From Phycisphaerae bacterium (lineage in GTDB: Bacteria; Planctomycetota; Phycisphaerae; UBA1845; JAFGLZ01), in contig JAFGLZ010000011.1 in NCBI GenBank assembly GCA_016927755.1, positions 1 to 61,928 of the forward strand: DNA of 61,928 nucleotides. Reading direction: 5' to 3'. Each line of letters opens with the position of its first letter. Positions within the stretch are counted from its first letter, which is position 1. Of this stretch, positions 1-8,785 are shown piece by piece. Made by a program: the position numbers and the translations under genes. Below the pieces are notes generated by a model. That model ran no database searches, was not told where the DNA came from, and saw only the letters and a list, made by a program, of their open reading frames with translations.

Positions 1-707
1 CCACCCTCGTCTGAATCCCGGACACGACGCCTCGCGTGGCTCGGCCACCTGCGCCTGCGGGCAGTGTGGTTCGTCAAGCGGACACGTATCTCGAACCCGA
101 CGAGACCTGTAGGGTGCCGATCACATGAGCGGTCAAGGGCGGGCTTCAGGTCGGGATGGTGCCGCCTTTTCGACTGCGATCCGTAGCCGAAGCGGCGCGT
201 CAGGACCCTGCGTGTTCCGCTGACCCCGGGGCCCGCGCGTTTCGGCCTGCTGGCGGGTCCACATCCGACGGTCGTCAAGCCGTGTTTCAAGGTATCAGGC
301 AATGGGGGGGGTGGCCCTGTGGAGTCTCCTCGTTACCGGTGGTGGTTAGCTGACGCGTCGAGCGGTGGTCCCCCACCAAGTGGGGGAATCGTCCGGGCTT
401 GACCTGGCTCAGCCAAGCCGATCCAATGTATCGCGTCTGCTCGCCTGCGAGACAGCATGAGGCCTTTGATCTGGGGAGCGTGGCGACGGGCATCCGATCG
501 GGTTGACGTTCTCCACGGGGCGGGCGGCCTGCGGGCGGAGTCACGCCCATCGTGGGTCCTCGCGGCGGGGCCCTGCCTTCGAGCGTCCCTGGTCGGTTGC
601 GGGCTTCGACGTGTCCGCTCGGTTCTCCCCTGACGACCCTCTGTAGGTGATTCTCGAGTATTCGTCGTGAAGGCCTCGGAGCGCATGGGAGTGCGGAGAC
701 AACCATC
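1..707. other. Leading region without a supported gene
   Basis: No convincing gene is seen here. Several long reading frames exist on both strands, but they overlap one another, run into the next gene on the opposite strand, and encode arginine/proline-rich peptides typical of shadow frames in GC-rich DNA. The only clear structure is a perfect hairpin at 370-386. Base composition is G-leaning on the + strand, unlike the C-rich segment that begins near 1.8 kb. Confidence 0.5.
370..386. repeat. Perfect 7-bp hairpin, GC-rich
   Basis: CCCCCAC, a three-base CAA loop, then GTGGGGG. The stem is perfect, but no T-run follows, so a factor-independent terminator is not clearly supported. It resembles in style the CCCCA/TGGGG hairpins near 20.3 kb and the GGGGTG/CACCCC hairpin at 33.2 kb. 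Confidence 0.45.
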
Positions 708-1799
708 GTGGACATGAGCGGCATTCCCGCGGGAGAGCGTTTTCCAATGGTGTCGTCGGATGCCGAGATCATGCCCGGCGAACTCTATGCGGGATACGCC
801 TGCGATGCGGAGGTCCGATCGGCGGCGAGTTCCGGCGGCGTCGTCTCGGCGATCCTGCTTCATCTGCTCGCCAAGAACGCCATACAAGGGGCACTGGTCT
901 CCCGAATCGCCTTCGCCGACGGAAGCGTTCGCGGCGTCACGGAATTGGCGTGCGACCGGCAAGAGGTCCTCAGCCATGCCGGAAGCGCTTACGTCGACAC
1001 GCCGGTCCTGCGCCGCTTGTGCGCGTGCAAGGAATTCAACGGCAAGGTGGCGGTTGTGGCGCTGCCGTGCCAGGTCCGGTCGCTTAGGAAGCTGCTGGCC
1101 AGGGACGAGCCCTTGCGCGAAAAGGTGGCCATGGTCATTGGGCTGTTCTGCCGCGGCGCGGTAACGCACCGGTTCTACCAAGATCTACTGCGGCGGTATC
1201 GTGTTGATCCGAACGCGGTCCGATCCGTCAAGGTCGGGCGTGGTCACTACCGAGGCATCGTCCGTGTGTCTCTCGGCGACGGTCAAGACCGGGTGCTCTC
1301 GTTCTCCAGGGTTAACGCCTATCGGATCGCCGGCATGCACGCCAAGCAGCTCTGCATGTCATGCACCGAGCACCTCAGCGAACAGGCCGACGTCTCCGTG
1401 GGCGACATCTTCACGAAAGAATACAAGGCCGAGCCGATCAAGCACTCCGCTTTCGTCTGTCGAACCCAACAGGCCGCCGACCTCCTTCAGGAAATGCGCC
1501 AACAGGGCAAGCTGGAGCTGCGATATTTCGGCATGCAGCGGTACCGGAAGACCTTCAAACGCCTGGAGCGATACGGGAGCAACCTCGCACCGCGCCGCTT
1601 CGCCGCCATGCTGACCGGGGTCGGGCCGCCCGGTCCGATGACCTGGCGATTCAACCCTTTCCACGGACTGGCATGGACGATCTTCTGTGCAAACAGTAGA
1701 TTGACACGGTCTGACGCCGGCCGTCGGTTCGCCTATCGATTGCCGGCGCCGTTTGTCTCTTTGGAGGCGCTCCTGATCAAGGCGTTGTCCAAGACGTAG
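708..1799 (+). CDS. FrhB/FdhB-like (coenzyme F420 hydrogenase beta-subunit family) protein
   Basis: A 363-residue protein of the family named for the F420-reducing hydrogenase beta subunit. It carries the family's LPCQVRSLRKL segment near residue 120 and a Cys-x2-Cys pair (CMSC) near 215, followed by DVSVGDIF. The N-terminal ferredoxin domain found in longer members is absent. In bacteria without F420 hydrogenase, such proteins often sit beside polysaccharide pyruvyl transferases, as here (the next gene starts 25 bp downstream). The likely role is therefore in surface-polysaccharide synthesis rather than energy metabolism, although the reaction is not established. The GTG start is chosen for a GGAG nine bases upstream; in-frame ATGs at 714 and 750 are alternatives. 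Its coding strand is G-leaning, in sharp contrast to the next gene. Confidence 0.8.
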   Translation: MDMSGIPAGERFPMVSSDAEIMPGELYAGYACDAEVRSAASSGGVVSAILLHLLAKNAIQGALVSRIAFADGSVRGVTELACDRQEVLSHAGSAYVDTPVLRRLCACKEFNGKVAVVALPCQVRSLRKLLARDEPLREKVAMVIGLFCRGAVTHRFYQDLLRRYRVDPNAVRSVKVGRGHYRGIVRVSLGDGQDRVLSFSRVNAYRIAGMHAKQLCMSCTEHLSEQADVSVGDIFTKEYKAEPIKHSAFVCRTQQAADLLQEMRQQGKLELRYFGMQRYRKTFKRLERYGSNLAPRRFAAMLTGVGPPGPMTWRFNPFHGLAWTIFCANSRLTRSDAGRRFAYRLPAPFVSLEALLIKALSKT

Positions 1800-1823
1800 C
1801 GTTCATCCGCTGGAAGGGCCAAG

Positions 1824-3104
1824 GTGTCGGAGAGCAATCAAGGCAAGACAGAACGACCCATCTTCAGCGCTTTTGCCGTCTCGAGGACGGGCAATCGCGG
1901 CGCCGTCTCAATGCTCGAGAGCGCCATCGACACCCTCACCTCCGACCAACACCGCGGCGTCGTCAACGTCTTCACCGTCTACCCAAACCAGGACCGCCGG
2001 ATCCCCCCTAGACGCGACGTCCACCTCTTCAGCGGAACCCCCACGAGCCTCCTCTTCAAGCTCATCCCCCTCTGTTGCCTCTACCGCCTCGTCCGGGCGC
2101 TACGACTGCCAATCCCCAAGTCGGTCTGGGGCCCGTCCCTGGCCGCGCTCATCGACAGCGACGTCTGCCTCCTCATCGGTGGGACCACCTTCACCGACGA
2201 GCAGTTCCTCAAGGTGCCCTACAACGTCGCCTGCACGCTCCCCGCCATCATCCTCGGCAAGCGAGCCATGATGTACTCCCAAACCATCGGCCCGTTCGAC
2301 CGCTGGCTCAACCGCGTCTGCGCCAAGTTCTGCCTGGCCCGAATGAGCTGCATCGTCCCCCGCGGCGACCGCAGCCTCGCCCAAGTCCAAGCCCTGGGCT
2401 TCACTGACGCCCGATACTACAGCGACTCCGCCTTCGCCCTCGAGGTGCCGCCCGAAACCGAGGCCGAGATCCGCCGCAAGTACGCCCCCATGCTCGAAGG
2501 CAAGACCGTCGTCGGCGTCTCCGTCAACTCCATCGTCGAGGAAAAGTGCGTAAGAGCCGGAATCGATCACAACGGCATCTGGGCCGACTTCATCAAGTAC
2601 CTTCAAGCCAACGGCTACTTCGTCCTCCTCATCCCCCACAGCATGAGACCGGGAAGCAAGAGCCGCCACAACAACGACCTCATCACCGTACGCGACGTCC
2701 TCACACGATTGAAGTGCCAAAAGGGCATCCACGTCGTCGACGAGCCCTACGACTGCAAGGAGCTCCGCGTCGTCGTCGGACTCACCGACTACTACGTCAC
2801 CAGCCGGTTCCACGCGATGATCTCCGCCCTCTGCACCGCAACCCCCGTCTTCGTCATGGGCTGGGGCGTGCACAAGTACCTCGAGGTCCTCAAGGAATTC
2901 GACCTCGAACCCTACGGCCGAGACGCACCCTCCGATATGTCACTCGACGCGCTCATCAAGGGGTTCGAGCAGACCGTCGCCGACGCCGATGCCATCCGAA
3001 ACAAGATGATCGAGCACCTGCCGAAGGTCCGGGCCTCCGCCCTACAGAACCACCTCACCGCCCTCCGCCTGTCAGGAAAGGCCTCGCTTGACGAACGGGA
3101 ATGA
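1824..3104 (+). CDS. Polysaccharide pyruvyl transferase family protein
   Basis: A 426-residue member of the polysaccharide pyruvyl transferase family (CsaB/WcaK-like), which transfers pyruvate from phosphoenolpyruvate to sugars of exported polysaccharides as ketals. The N-terminus has the glycine/asparagine-rich NRGAVSMLESAI segment. The C-terminal half has the conserved SRFHAMISAL block near residue 326, followed by a TPVFVMGWG strand, the usual nucleotide-sugar-type fold end. No signal peptide is visible, so a cytoplasmic enzyme is expected. The GTG start follows a GAAGGG. The gene lies between an FrhB-like protein and a membrane protein that overlaps its 3' end by 17 bp, giving a compact polysaccharide operon. 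The strongly C-rich coding strand is shared with most genes up to about 25 kb. Confidence 0.85.
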   Translation: MSESNQGKTERPIFSAFAVSRTGNRGAVSMLESAIDTLTSDQHRGVVNVFTVYPNQDRRIPPRRDVHLFSGTPTSLLFKLIPLCCLYRLVRALRLPIPKSVWGPSLAALIDSDVCLLIGGTTFTDEQFLKVPYNVACTLPAIILGKRAMMYSQTIGPFDRWLNRVCAKFCLARMSCIVPRGDRSLAQVQALGFTDARYYSDSAFALEVPPETEAEIRRKYAPMLEGKTVVGVSVNSIVEEKCVRAGIDHNGIWADFIKYLQANGYFVLLIPHSMRPGSKSRHNNDLITVRDVLTRLKCQKGIHVVDEPYDCKELRVVVGLTDYYVTSRFHAMISALCTATPVFVMGWGVHKYLEVLKEFDLEPYGRDAPSDMSLDALIKGFEQTVADADAIRNKMIEHLPKVRASALQNHLTALRLSGKASLDERE

Positions 3105-4119
3105 CCCCTTGACTGCACCCCACGATAGCGACGGACCCGCCCCAGACGAACAACCTCCCGCCCAGTCCTCCCCCGCCCGAAAATGGGCCTTCCGGCTCCT
3201 AAAGGCCGTCGTCTTCGGCGCGGTCATCTACTACTGGTGCCTCTATGTCGAACGACACTGGCGCGACCTCAGCGCCGCTAACTGGCGCGTCGACTGGACC
3301 GCCGTCGCACTCGCCTGCCTCGTCACCTTCCTCGGCTATCTCCTGCGAGGCTGCCTATGGGCCCCGTTCCGTCGAGAGCTGATCGGAAAACCCATGGGAT
3401 GCCTGCAGGCCTTCGGAATCTCATCAATCTCATGGATGGGACGATACCTCCCCGGGAAGGTCTGGGCCATCGCGGGAAAAGCCTACCTGTCCGCCGGGGG
3501 CAAACAGGATATCGCCGAGAACGCCATCGCCGTCACCGTCGACATCCTCTGGTTCCAGATCAGCGGCCTCATCCTCGGCAGCGCCGTCGTCTTCGGCGTC
3601 GTCGATCGCGCCGCCCTCCCCGTGCCGTCGCCACTCGTCGCAGCCCTCATCGTCGCCATCGGCCTGGTAGGCTGCCACCCCAGAGTCTTCTGCCCCCTCT
3701 TCAACCGATTCCTCGCCTGGTTCGGAAAACCCCCGCTCTCAACACGCCCCCGCTACGCATACGTCCTGCTCTTCCTCCTCGGAAACATGATCAGCTACGC
3801 CCTCTGGGCCTCCGGACTGGCCATCCTCGCCGCCACCATCGCCCCAATCGGCCACAGCGAGTTCGCCTCAATCGTCGCCGTCTTCTCCATCGCATGGGTC
3901 TGCGGGTTCCTGGCCGTCTTCGCCCCCGCGGGCATCGGCGTCAGAGACTCCATCCTGGCCCTCGGCCTGCAAACCACCTTGATCCTGACGCCTGCGCAAG
4001 TCGTCTTCCTCGTCGTCGCAAGCCGCCTCCTCTCCACCGTCATCGAAATGCTCTGCGCCCTCCTCTCCCTGGCAGGCCGCCGCGCCTACCCCCTCTTCAA
4101 ACCGTCACAGACGCGATAA
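3088..4119 (+). CDS. Lysylphosphatidylglycerol synthase TM-region / flippase-like membrane protein
   Basis: A 343-residue integral membrane protein with about seven to eight hydrophobic segments. It carries two hallmarks of the LPG-synthase transmembrane (UPF0104/AglD) family: GRYLPGKVW near residue 117 and PAGIGVRDSI near residue 280. Stand-alone members lack the aminoacyl-transferase domain and occur in polysaccharide and glycolipid clusters, where a lipid- or glycan-translocation role is suspected but unproven. The first 35 residues are proline-rich and hydrophilic, so they are probably cytoplasmic. Translation is proposed from TTG, overlapping the stop of the pyruvyl transferase; another TTG at 3109 is possible. 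Overlap implies translational coupling within the polysaccharide operon. Confidence 0.8.
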   Translation: MTNGNDPLTAPHDSDGPAPDEQPPAQSSPARKWAFRLLKAVVFGAVIYYWCLYVERHWRDLSAANWRVDWTAVALACLVTFLGYLLRGCLWAPFRRELIGKPMGCLQAFGISSISWMGRYLPGKVWAIAGKAYLSAGGKQDIAENAIAVTVDILWFQISGLILGSAVVFGVVDRAALPVPSPLVAALIVAIGLVGCHPRVFCPLFNRFLAWFGKPPLSTRPRYAYVLLFLLGNMISYALWASGLAILAATIAPIGHSEFASIVAVFSIAWVCGFLAVFAPAGIGVRDSILALGLQTTLILTPAQVVFLVVASRLLSTVIEMLCALLSLAGRRAYPLFKPSQTR

Positions 4120-4129
4120 CCCCATCGCC

Positions 4130-5914
4130 TCATCGCAAACACCCCACCGCCATCTTCACCAGCTTCATTCGTTGTCGCCCCCAACCGTTGTGCAAATCAT
4201 GAAACCCGATCCAAACCTCACCCGCCGCCCCCTCCATCACGAACGGATACGTCACCTGCTTGCCCATCGCCAACACAATCGGGTCCGCCCACGTCTTACC
4301 CTCGTCCGCCGACGCCGCGATCCGCAGCTCCCCCCGCCCCGACCGCCTCGGGTTCCAAACCATCGCGATCCGCCCATCGCTCAGACGAGCCAAGTGCCCC
4401 GGCGCGCTCGTCGCCTCGATCGACGTCTTGCTCGCCTGCTCCCACGTCCTCCCGCCGTCCCTCGAGAACGACTGCCAGAACACCCCACGCGTCGCACGGA
4501 TCAGCATCCAAATCCGCCCGTCCTTCAGCTCGATGACCGCCGGCTCGATCGCCCCGTCGTGATCCCCCCGGCCACCGATGTCCAGAGCGTTGCTCAACGA
4601 CCACGTCTTCCCTCCGTCCGCCGAAAACGCCGTCCGGCTCACCAGCCGACCCGGGTTCGACACGTAGTGCGAGAATGGCACCAGGATCGTCCCCTTGCCC
4701 GTCTCGATCGCCCCGTTCGTCGCCCCCGAATAGCCCTTGTAGATCACCTGCCGGTCCGTCCACGTCTTCCCACCGTCCCGGCTGTTAATCGCCCAGATGT
4801 CGCTCTGATCCTCCGGCGTCGGGTTGCCGTCCTTCCACACGTGCCGCTTGAAACCCAAATAGAACACGTGAATCGTCCCGTCCTTCGTAAGAAGCACCGA
4901 CGGATGACACGCCTGGCACTCCGGATGCGTCACGATCTTCCGCTCCCCCGACCACGTCTTCCCGCCGTCGCCCGTCACCCGATACGCGACGTAAGTGCTG
5001 CCCGGCGCCCCGTAAGCGTTCCCGATCGAGTAGACCGACATGACCCGACCGTCCCCCAGCCTCGCCATCCCCGGCCCAAACACGCAGTCCGCTTCCGTGT
5101 CGTGCGTAACGTCCGTGCAGATCGGATTCAGCAGCACCCCCGCCCCGAGCCGCCGCCACCGCTTCCCCCCGACCCGCCCCGACGAGACCATCTCGACGAT
5201 CCGCGAGATGAGCAAGCCGGCGACCATCCGATGCCCCTCCGCGTTCGGATGCATCCCGTCGAGCAGCAAATCGTCAACCGCCTGCCCGGGCCTCTTGCCG
5301 TACTCCGCGTACATGGCGTCGACGTCAACCAACGCCACTTTCTCATCGGCGGCAATCTGGCGCACCTTGTCGGCGTACGTGCGCAAGAGAACCTGGAACC
5401 CCTCCGGGTCTGACGGGTCAAACGGCCCCTTGCCGTACAGCTCCTTCAGCTTGGCCGTCCAGCGAAGCGGGTTCGGCGTCATGAGGATGACGCCCACCTC
5501 CCGCCCTCGCAGTTGCCGCATGAACCCCCGAAGATTCCTCTCATACTCCGCCAGACTGACCCGACTCTCCGTCGCCGGCGGCTTCCGCCAAACGTCCACC
5601 GCCGAGTCGTTGATCCCGTACTGAATCACGACCAGGCTCGGGCAGTACGCCAGCACGTCGCGCGCGAATCGCGCTCGGCCATCCGCCGTCGTGTGCCCCG
5701 GAATCCCCGCGTTGACCACGACGCCGAACACGCCCTTGGCCGGCAACTCCCGCCGAACCACGTCCGCGTAAACGCCCAGCGCCTTGCCGTCCACGATCCG
5801 CGGCGCCGTCGTCGAGTCCCCGAACGCCACGATCATCACCGGATCCGCGGCCACCCCGGACGAAAAGACCACCGTCCAAAGAACCGCCACCGCGCCCGCA
5901 AATCGATTCATCAC
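4130..5914 (-). CDS. Secreted SGNH hydrolase fused to sialidase-like (BNR) beta-propeller
   Basis: A 594-residue two-domain secreted protein. After a signal peptide (about residues 1-23) comes an SGNH/GDSL hydrolase domain: FGDS with Ser34 as nucleophile, N68 in VVNAG, GIND at 100-103, and DGMH with Asp219 and His222. This fold de-esterifies acylated sugars. Residues from about 255 onward form a sialidase-like propeller with five Asp-box repeats of the form S/T-x-D-x-G-x-T-W (around 314, 378, 431, 484 and 535). The two activities together suit removal of O-acetyl groups followed by glycan cleavage, comparable to sialate-O-acetylesterase plus exo-sialidase. True sialic-acid specificity is an inference. 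The gene runs convergently with the polysaccharide operon, 10 bp from its end. Confidence 0.85.
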   Translation of the reverse strand: MMNRFAGAVAVLWTVVFSSGVAADPVMIVAFGDSTTAPRIVDGKALGVYADVVRRELPAKGVFGVVVNAGIPGHTTADGRARFARDVLAYCPSLVVIQYGINDSAVDVWRKPPATESRVSLAEYERNLRGFMRQLRGREVGVILMTPNPLRWTAKLKELYGKGPFDPSDPEGFQVLLRTYADKVRQIAADEKVALVDVDAMYAEYGKRPGQAVDDLLLDGMHPNAEGHRMVAGLLISRIVEMVSSGRVGGKRWRRLGAGVLLNPICTDVTHDTEADCVFGPGMARLGDGRVMSVYSIGNAYGAPGSTYVAYRVTGDGGKTWSGERKIVTHPECQACHPSVLLTKDGTIHVFYLGFKRHVWKDGNPTPEDQSDIWAINSRDGGKTWTDRQVIYKGYSGATNGAIETGKGTILVPFSHYVSNPGRLVSRTAFSADGGKTWSLSNALDIGGRGDHDGAIEPAVIELKDGRIWMLIRATRGVFWQSFSRDGGRTWEQASKTSIEATSAPGHLARLSDGRIAMVWNPRRSGRGELRIAASADEGKTWADPIVLAMGKQVTYPFVMEGAAGEVWIGFHDLHNGWGRQRMKLVKMAVGCLR

Positions 5915-6348
5915 CCCTGCCTCCCAGTTCCTACGGCAAGACTCGATTCATCTGGCCCCCTAACGGCAACCCCGCGAGTATACCAACACGACTCGCCCCG
6001 TCGACGAGCCCCCGCCCGACGCAAACTGCCCGAGCCGCGACCTCCGCAACTGGTGCCCTTTCCAATTGGACAGTCTCGTGGCGGGTGGCATGGGTCCGCA
6101 CAGGGGGACCATTCCTACTGAACAAGCCACGGGTCAGCGAGATGCACCGCTGCGAATCATCGCAACGTTCCGCGGACCCGTGTTTCGTTCCGTGTCAGAA
6201 GGCCTATCTGACGCCGACCCACCCCGAACGCGATGCGAAGCTCACTCACCGAAAGGGGCACTCGTGACGACACCGCACACTTTTCCAAGAATCACTTCGG
6301 AAAACGCCCAGCCTGCCGCGTCATTAAGGGTGTAGCATAAGGGCTGAC
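5915..6348. other. Divergent intergenic region
   Basis: This region separates two divergent genes, the hydrolase-sialidase fusion on the minus strand and the ECF sigma factor on the plus strand. It should hold promoters for both. I could not identify a convincing -35/-10 pair. Small reading frames here look like noise. An imperfect palindrome lies at 6281-6304. Confidence 0.4.
6281..6304. promoter_or_regulatory. Inverted repeat upstream of ECF sigma factor
   Basis: TTTTCC and GGAAAA arms separated by 12 bases, ending 45 bases before the sigma-factor start codon. This is the position of an operator or of the sigma factor's own promoter. It is AT-richer than its surroundings. No known consensus is recognised, so assignment as an autoregulatory site is only a guess. 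Confidence 0.25.
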
Positions 6349-6852
6349 ATGGCGACGATCGACCCGAGCCAACTGGGCCAATGGTTTGACGCCTGCGGCG
6401 CGACCCTGACCCTCTACGCCCGGCAATGCCTGCCCGCCCCAGCCGCCGAGGACGTCGTCCAAGACGTCTTCGTCAGACTGATGGCGCAACGGCAACCGCC
6501 GCGAAACGTCAAGGCCTGGCTGTTCCGATCCGTGCGGAACGCCGCCGTCAGCCGAATCCGCGCCGAACGAAGTCGACTGAACCACGAGCCCCAGGCCGCC
6601 GCCCAGCGCGCCCGATGGTTCGAGCACCGACACGATGACCTTATCGACGCAGACGTCGCTCAACAAACCCTCGCGTCATTGCCCCACGAGCAACGCGAGG
6701 TCGTCGTCCTGAGAATCTGGGCCGACATGACCCTACAGGAGATCGCCGACGTCACAGGCGAGCCCGTCTCCACGCTGTTCAGCCGATACAAAGCGGGCCT
6801 CGCGGAAGTAAGACGCAGATTGGAGTCGTCATGCAAGACCAAGAATCACTGA
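6349..6852 (+). CDS. RNA polymerase ECF-type sigma factor
   Basis: A 167-residue extracytoplasmic-function sigma factor. Region 2 is visible as AEDVVQDVFVRL and KAWLFRSVRNAAVSRIR around residues 29-67. Region 4 has SLPHEQREVVVLRIW, then the helix-turn-helix TLQEIADVTGEPVSTLFSRY, near the C-terminus. Length is normal for the family. The following gene starts inside the last codons (22-bp overlap) and encodes a single-pass membrane protein, the usual place of an anti-sigma factor, so this sigma is probably held at the membrane until an envelope signal frees it. The third gene of the unit encodes an exported protein. Confidence 0.9.
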   Translation: MATIDPSQLGQWFDACGATLTLYARQCLPAPAAEDVVQDVFVRLMAQRQPPRNVKAWLFRSVRNAAVSRIRAERSRLNHEPQAAAQRARWFEHRHDDLIDADVAQQTLASLPHEQREVVVLRIWADMTLQEIADVTGEPVSTLFSRYKAGLAEVRRRLESSCKTKNH

Positions 6853-7340
6853 CCCCGTCCGAGCGAGAGCTGGCCGCCGCCCTCGGAGCCCTCCGCCCGG
6901 CCGATACGCGAATCGATCGCGACCGCCTCATGTACCAGGCCGGCAGGTCCTCCACCGCCGGACGCACGCGCCTCTGGCAGTCCACCACGGCCTGTCTCGC
7001 CGCCCTCCTCGCGGGTTCCCTGCTCCTACGCCCCGCCACGACGACGCGCGACGCCCTCCCCGTAACCGCGCAATCCCCAACGTCCCCCAAACCGAGCCCG
7101 CCGGATCGTGTCGTCCTCCTCACATCTTCGGATCTCTCAACCCGAACTGACGCCCGATATCTCATCCTCCGCAATGACGTCCTCGCAAGAGGCCTGAGCG
7201 CCCTGACCTCCGACGAGCCGCCAACGTCGAGCCCGTCGTCACGCGCCTCCGGACCGCCGGCGGAGAAGTCCAACTGGAACGGCGCCGTGAAAGACTATCT
7301 GGCGTATCCCGCCCACGGAAGCCTTGGAGAACAGCTATGA
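6831..7340 (+). CDS. Putative single-pass membrane anti-sigma factor
   Basis: A 169-residue protein with a hydrophilic N-terminal part (about residues 1-50), one hydrophobic helix (STTACLAALLAGSLLL, about 51-67) and a serine/proline-rich outer part. It overlaps the ECF sigma gene by 22 bp and itself overlaps the next gene by 4 bp (ATGA), indicating translational coupling. No zinc-binding HxxxCxxC anti-sigma motif is present, so the anti-sigma role is inferred only from topology and position. It is not a recognised family, and its function could instead be scaffolding for the exported product of the next gene. Confidence 0.6.
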   Translation: MQDQESLTPSERELAAALGALRPADTRIDRDRLMYQAGRSSTAGRTRLWQSTTACLAALLAGSLLLRPATTTRDALPVTAQSPTSPKPSPPDRVVLLTSSDLSTRTDARYLILRNDVLARGLSALTSDEPPTSSPSSRASGPPAEKSNWNGAVKDYLAYPAHGSLGEQL

Positions 7341-8785
7341 AATCCCATCGCGCATGCTGGTTGCTGCTTCCCTCGATCGCGCTAACGGCAGGGGCCGCTT
7401 CGCCCGAAACGAAACCCGCCGCTTCCCAGCCCAAGAACGAGCCGCGTATCGTGAAAATGACGATCCGACCGGCCCCAGCGCCCGTGCCCACGCTCGAGGT
7501 CCGCCTGCAGCCCGACATCTTCGATCAGCTCCCCGGCAACGCCGCGATCATGTACTACTCCGCCGCGCTGCTCATGGAGACGCGCGGCAGACAAACCGAC
7601 GACGCGCGGGATAAGTATGACCTCTGGTCCCGCATGCCCCTCGACAAGCTCCCGCGCGAAGACCTCAACCGATTCCTGTCGCCATGGCGTGACGCCCTCC
7701 ATGCCCTGGAGATCGCGACCCTTCGGGACCGATGCGACTGGGACCTGCCCATTCGAACCGAGGGCTTCAGCCTCCTCATGCCGCACCTCGCCAAGCTCAG
7801 GGACGCCGCCAGACTCCTCTGCCTGAGAACCCGACTACACGTCGCCGAAGGCGACGTCGATGCCGCCCTCCGAGACCTGAGGACCGGATACACCATGGCC
7901 AGGCACATCGGGCAGGGACCCACCATCATCCAGAACCTCGTCGCCGTCGCCATCGCCCGAATGGTTTCGGAACAGACCGAAGCCCTCATCGCCTCCGGCC
8001 AGGGACCCAATCTATACTGGGCCCTAACGGCCCTCCCCCGCCCCTTCGTCGACAGTAGCCTGGCCTTCGAATGGGAACGGGCCGCGCCGTTCCTCAACTG
8101 GCCCGCCCTCCGCGATCCCGAAGCCGCCCATCTCACCCAGCAGGAGTGGATCAAGATCGGACTCGAGATGGTGGATATCTTCAACAACGTCTTCCCGCCG
8201 GACCCCAAGGCCGACAAGCTGGCTGTCCTCATGGCAGGGACCGCCCGGATGCTGCCGAAAGCGAAACGCTACCTCGAGGCAAAGGGCCTCTCTCCCGAAA
8301 AGATCGAGGCCATGTTCCCCCTGCAGGCCATCGCCGTCTACCAGGTTGATCACTACAAACGTTGGCGCGACGACTTCTTCAAGTGGTGGTACCTGCCCTA
8401 CTGGCAGGGATGGAAGGGCGTCAGCTCAGTTCAAGACGCCCTGGAGCGAACCCGCGACGGCGACGACTCGGCAACCTTTGCTCGTGCTGTCCTTGCCTCG
8501 CTCGGCAAGGCCTACCGACACATCCACTGCCTCGACCGCCGAATCGCCGAGCTCCGAACCATCGAGGCAATCCGCCTCCACGCCGCCGCACACGAAGGAA
8601 AGCTGCCGAACTCGCTGACCGAAATCACAATCGTTCCCGTCCCCATCGACCCGATCACCGGCCAATCGCTCCGATACGCCCTCAAAGGTGACACCGCCAT
8701 CCTCGAGACAGATCCGCCGCCTCCGTTGAGTATTCCGGCGAGCCCCGGAGAATACGGAAGGTACGAGCTAATCATCGTTCATTAG
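7337..8785 (+). CDS. Exported protein of unknown function in ECF sigma operon
   Basis: A 482-residue protein with an N-terminal signal peptide (about 1-20, ending in TAGAAS) and a mainly alpha-helical body. Around residues 160-230 there are helix pairs resembling tetratricopeptide-like repeats (LHVAEGDVDAALRDLRTGYT). Near the C-terminus PNSLTEITIVPVPIDPITGQ is typical of a short extracytoplasmic segment that recurs in planctomycete proteins of this layout. The ATGA overlap with the preceding membrane protein makes it the third gene of a sigma/anti-sigma unit. I do not recognise an enzymatic motif; it may be the sensory or effector component. Coding strand is C-rich like its neighbours. Confidence 0.65.
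   Translation: MKSHRACWLLLPSIALTAGAASPETKPAASQPKNEPRIVKMTIRPAPAPVPTLEVRLQPDIFDQLPGNAAIMYYSAALLMETRGRQTDDARDKYDLWSRMPLDKLPREDLNRFLSPWRDALHALEIATLRDRCDWDLPIRTEGFSLLMPHLAKLRDAARLLCLRTRLHVAEGDVDAALRDLRTGYTMARHIGQGPTIIQNLVAVAIARMVSEQTEALIASGQGPNLYWALTALPRPFVDSSLAFEWERAAPFLNWPALRDPEAAHLTQQEWIKIGLEMVDIFNNVFPPDPKADKLAVLMAGTARMLPKAKRYLEAKGLSPEKIEAMFPLQAIAVYQVDHYKRWRDDFFKWWYLPYWQGWKGVSSVQDALERTRDGDDSATFARAVLASLGKAYRHIHCLDRRIAELRTIEAIRLHAAAHEGKLPNSLTEITIVPVPIDPITGQSLRYALKGDTAILETDPPPPLSIPASPGEYGRYELIIVH

Noticed and set aside
333..1181. Long minus-strand frame overlapping the FrhB-like gene
   Set aside because: Arginine-rich, low-complexity translation opposite a family-recognised gene; a shadow frame.
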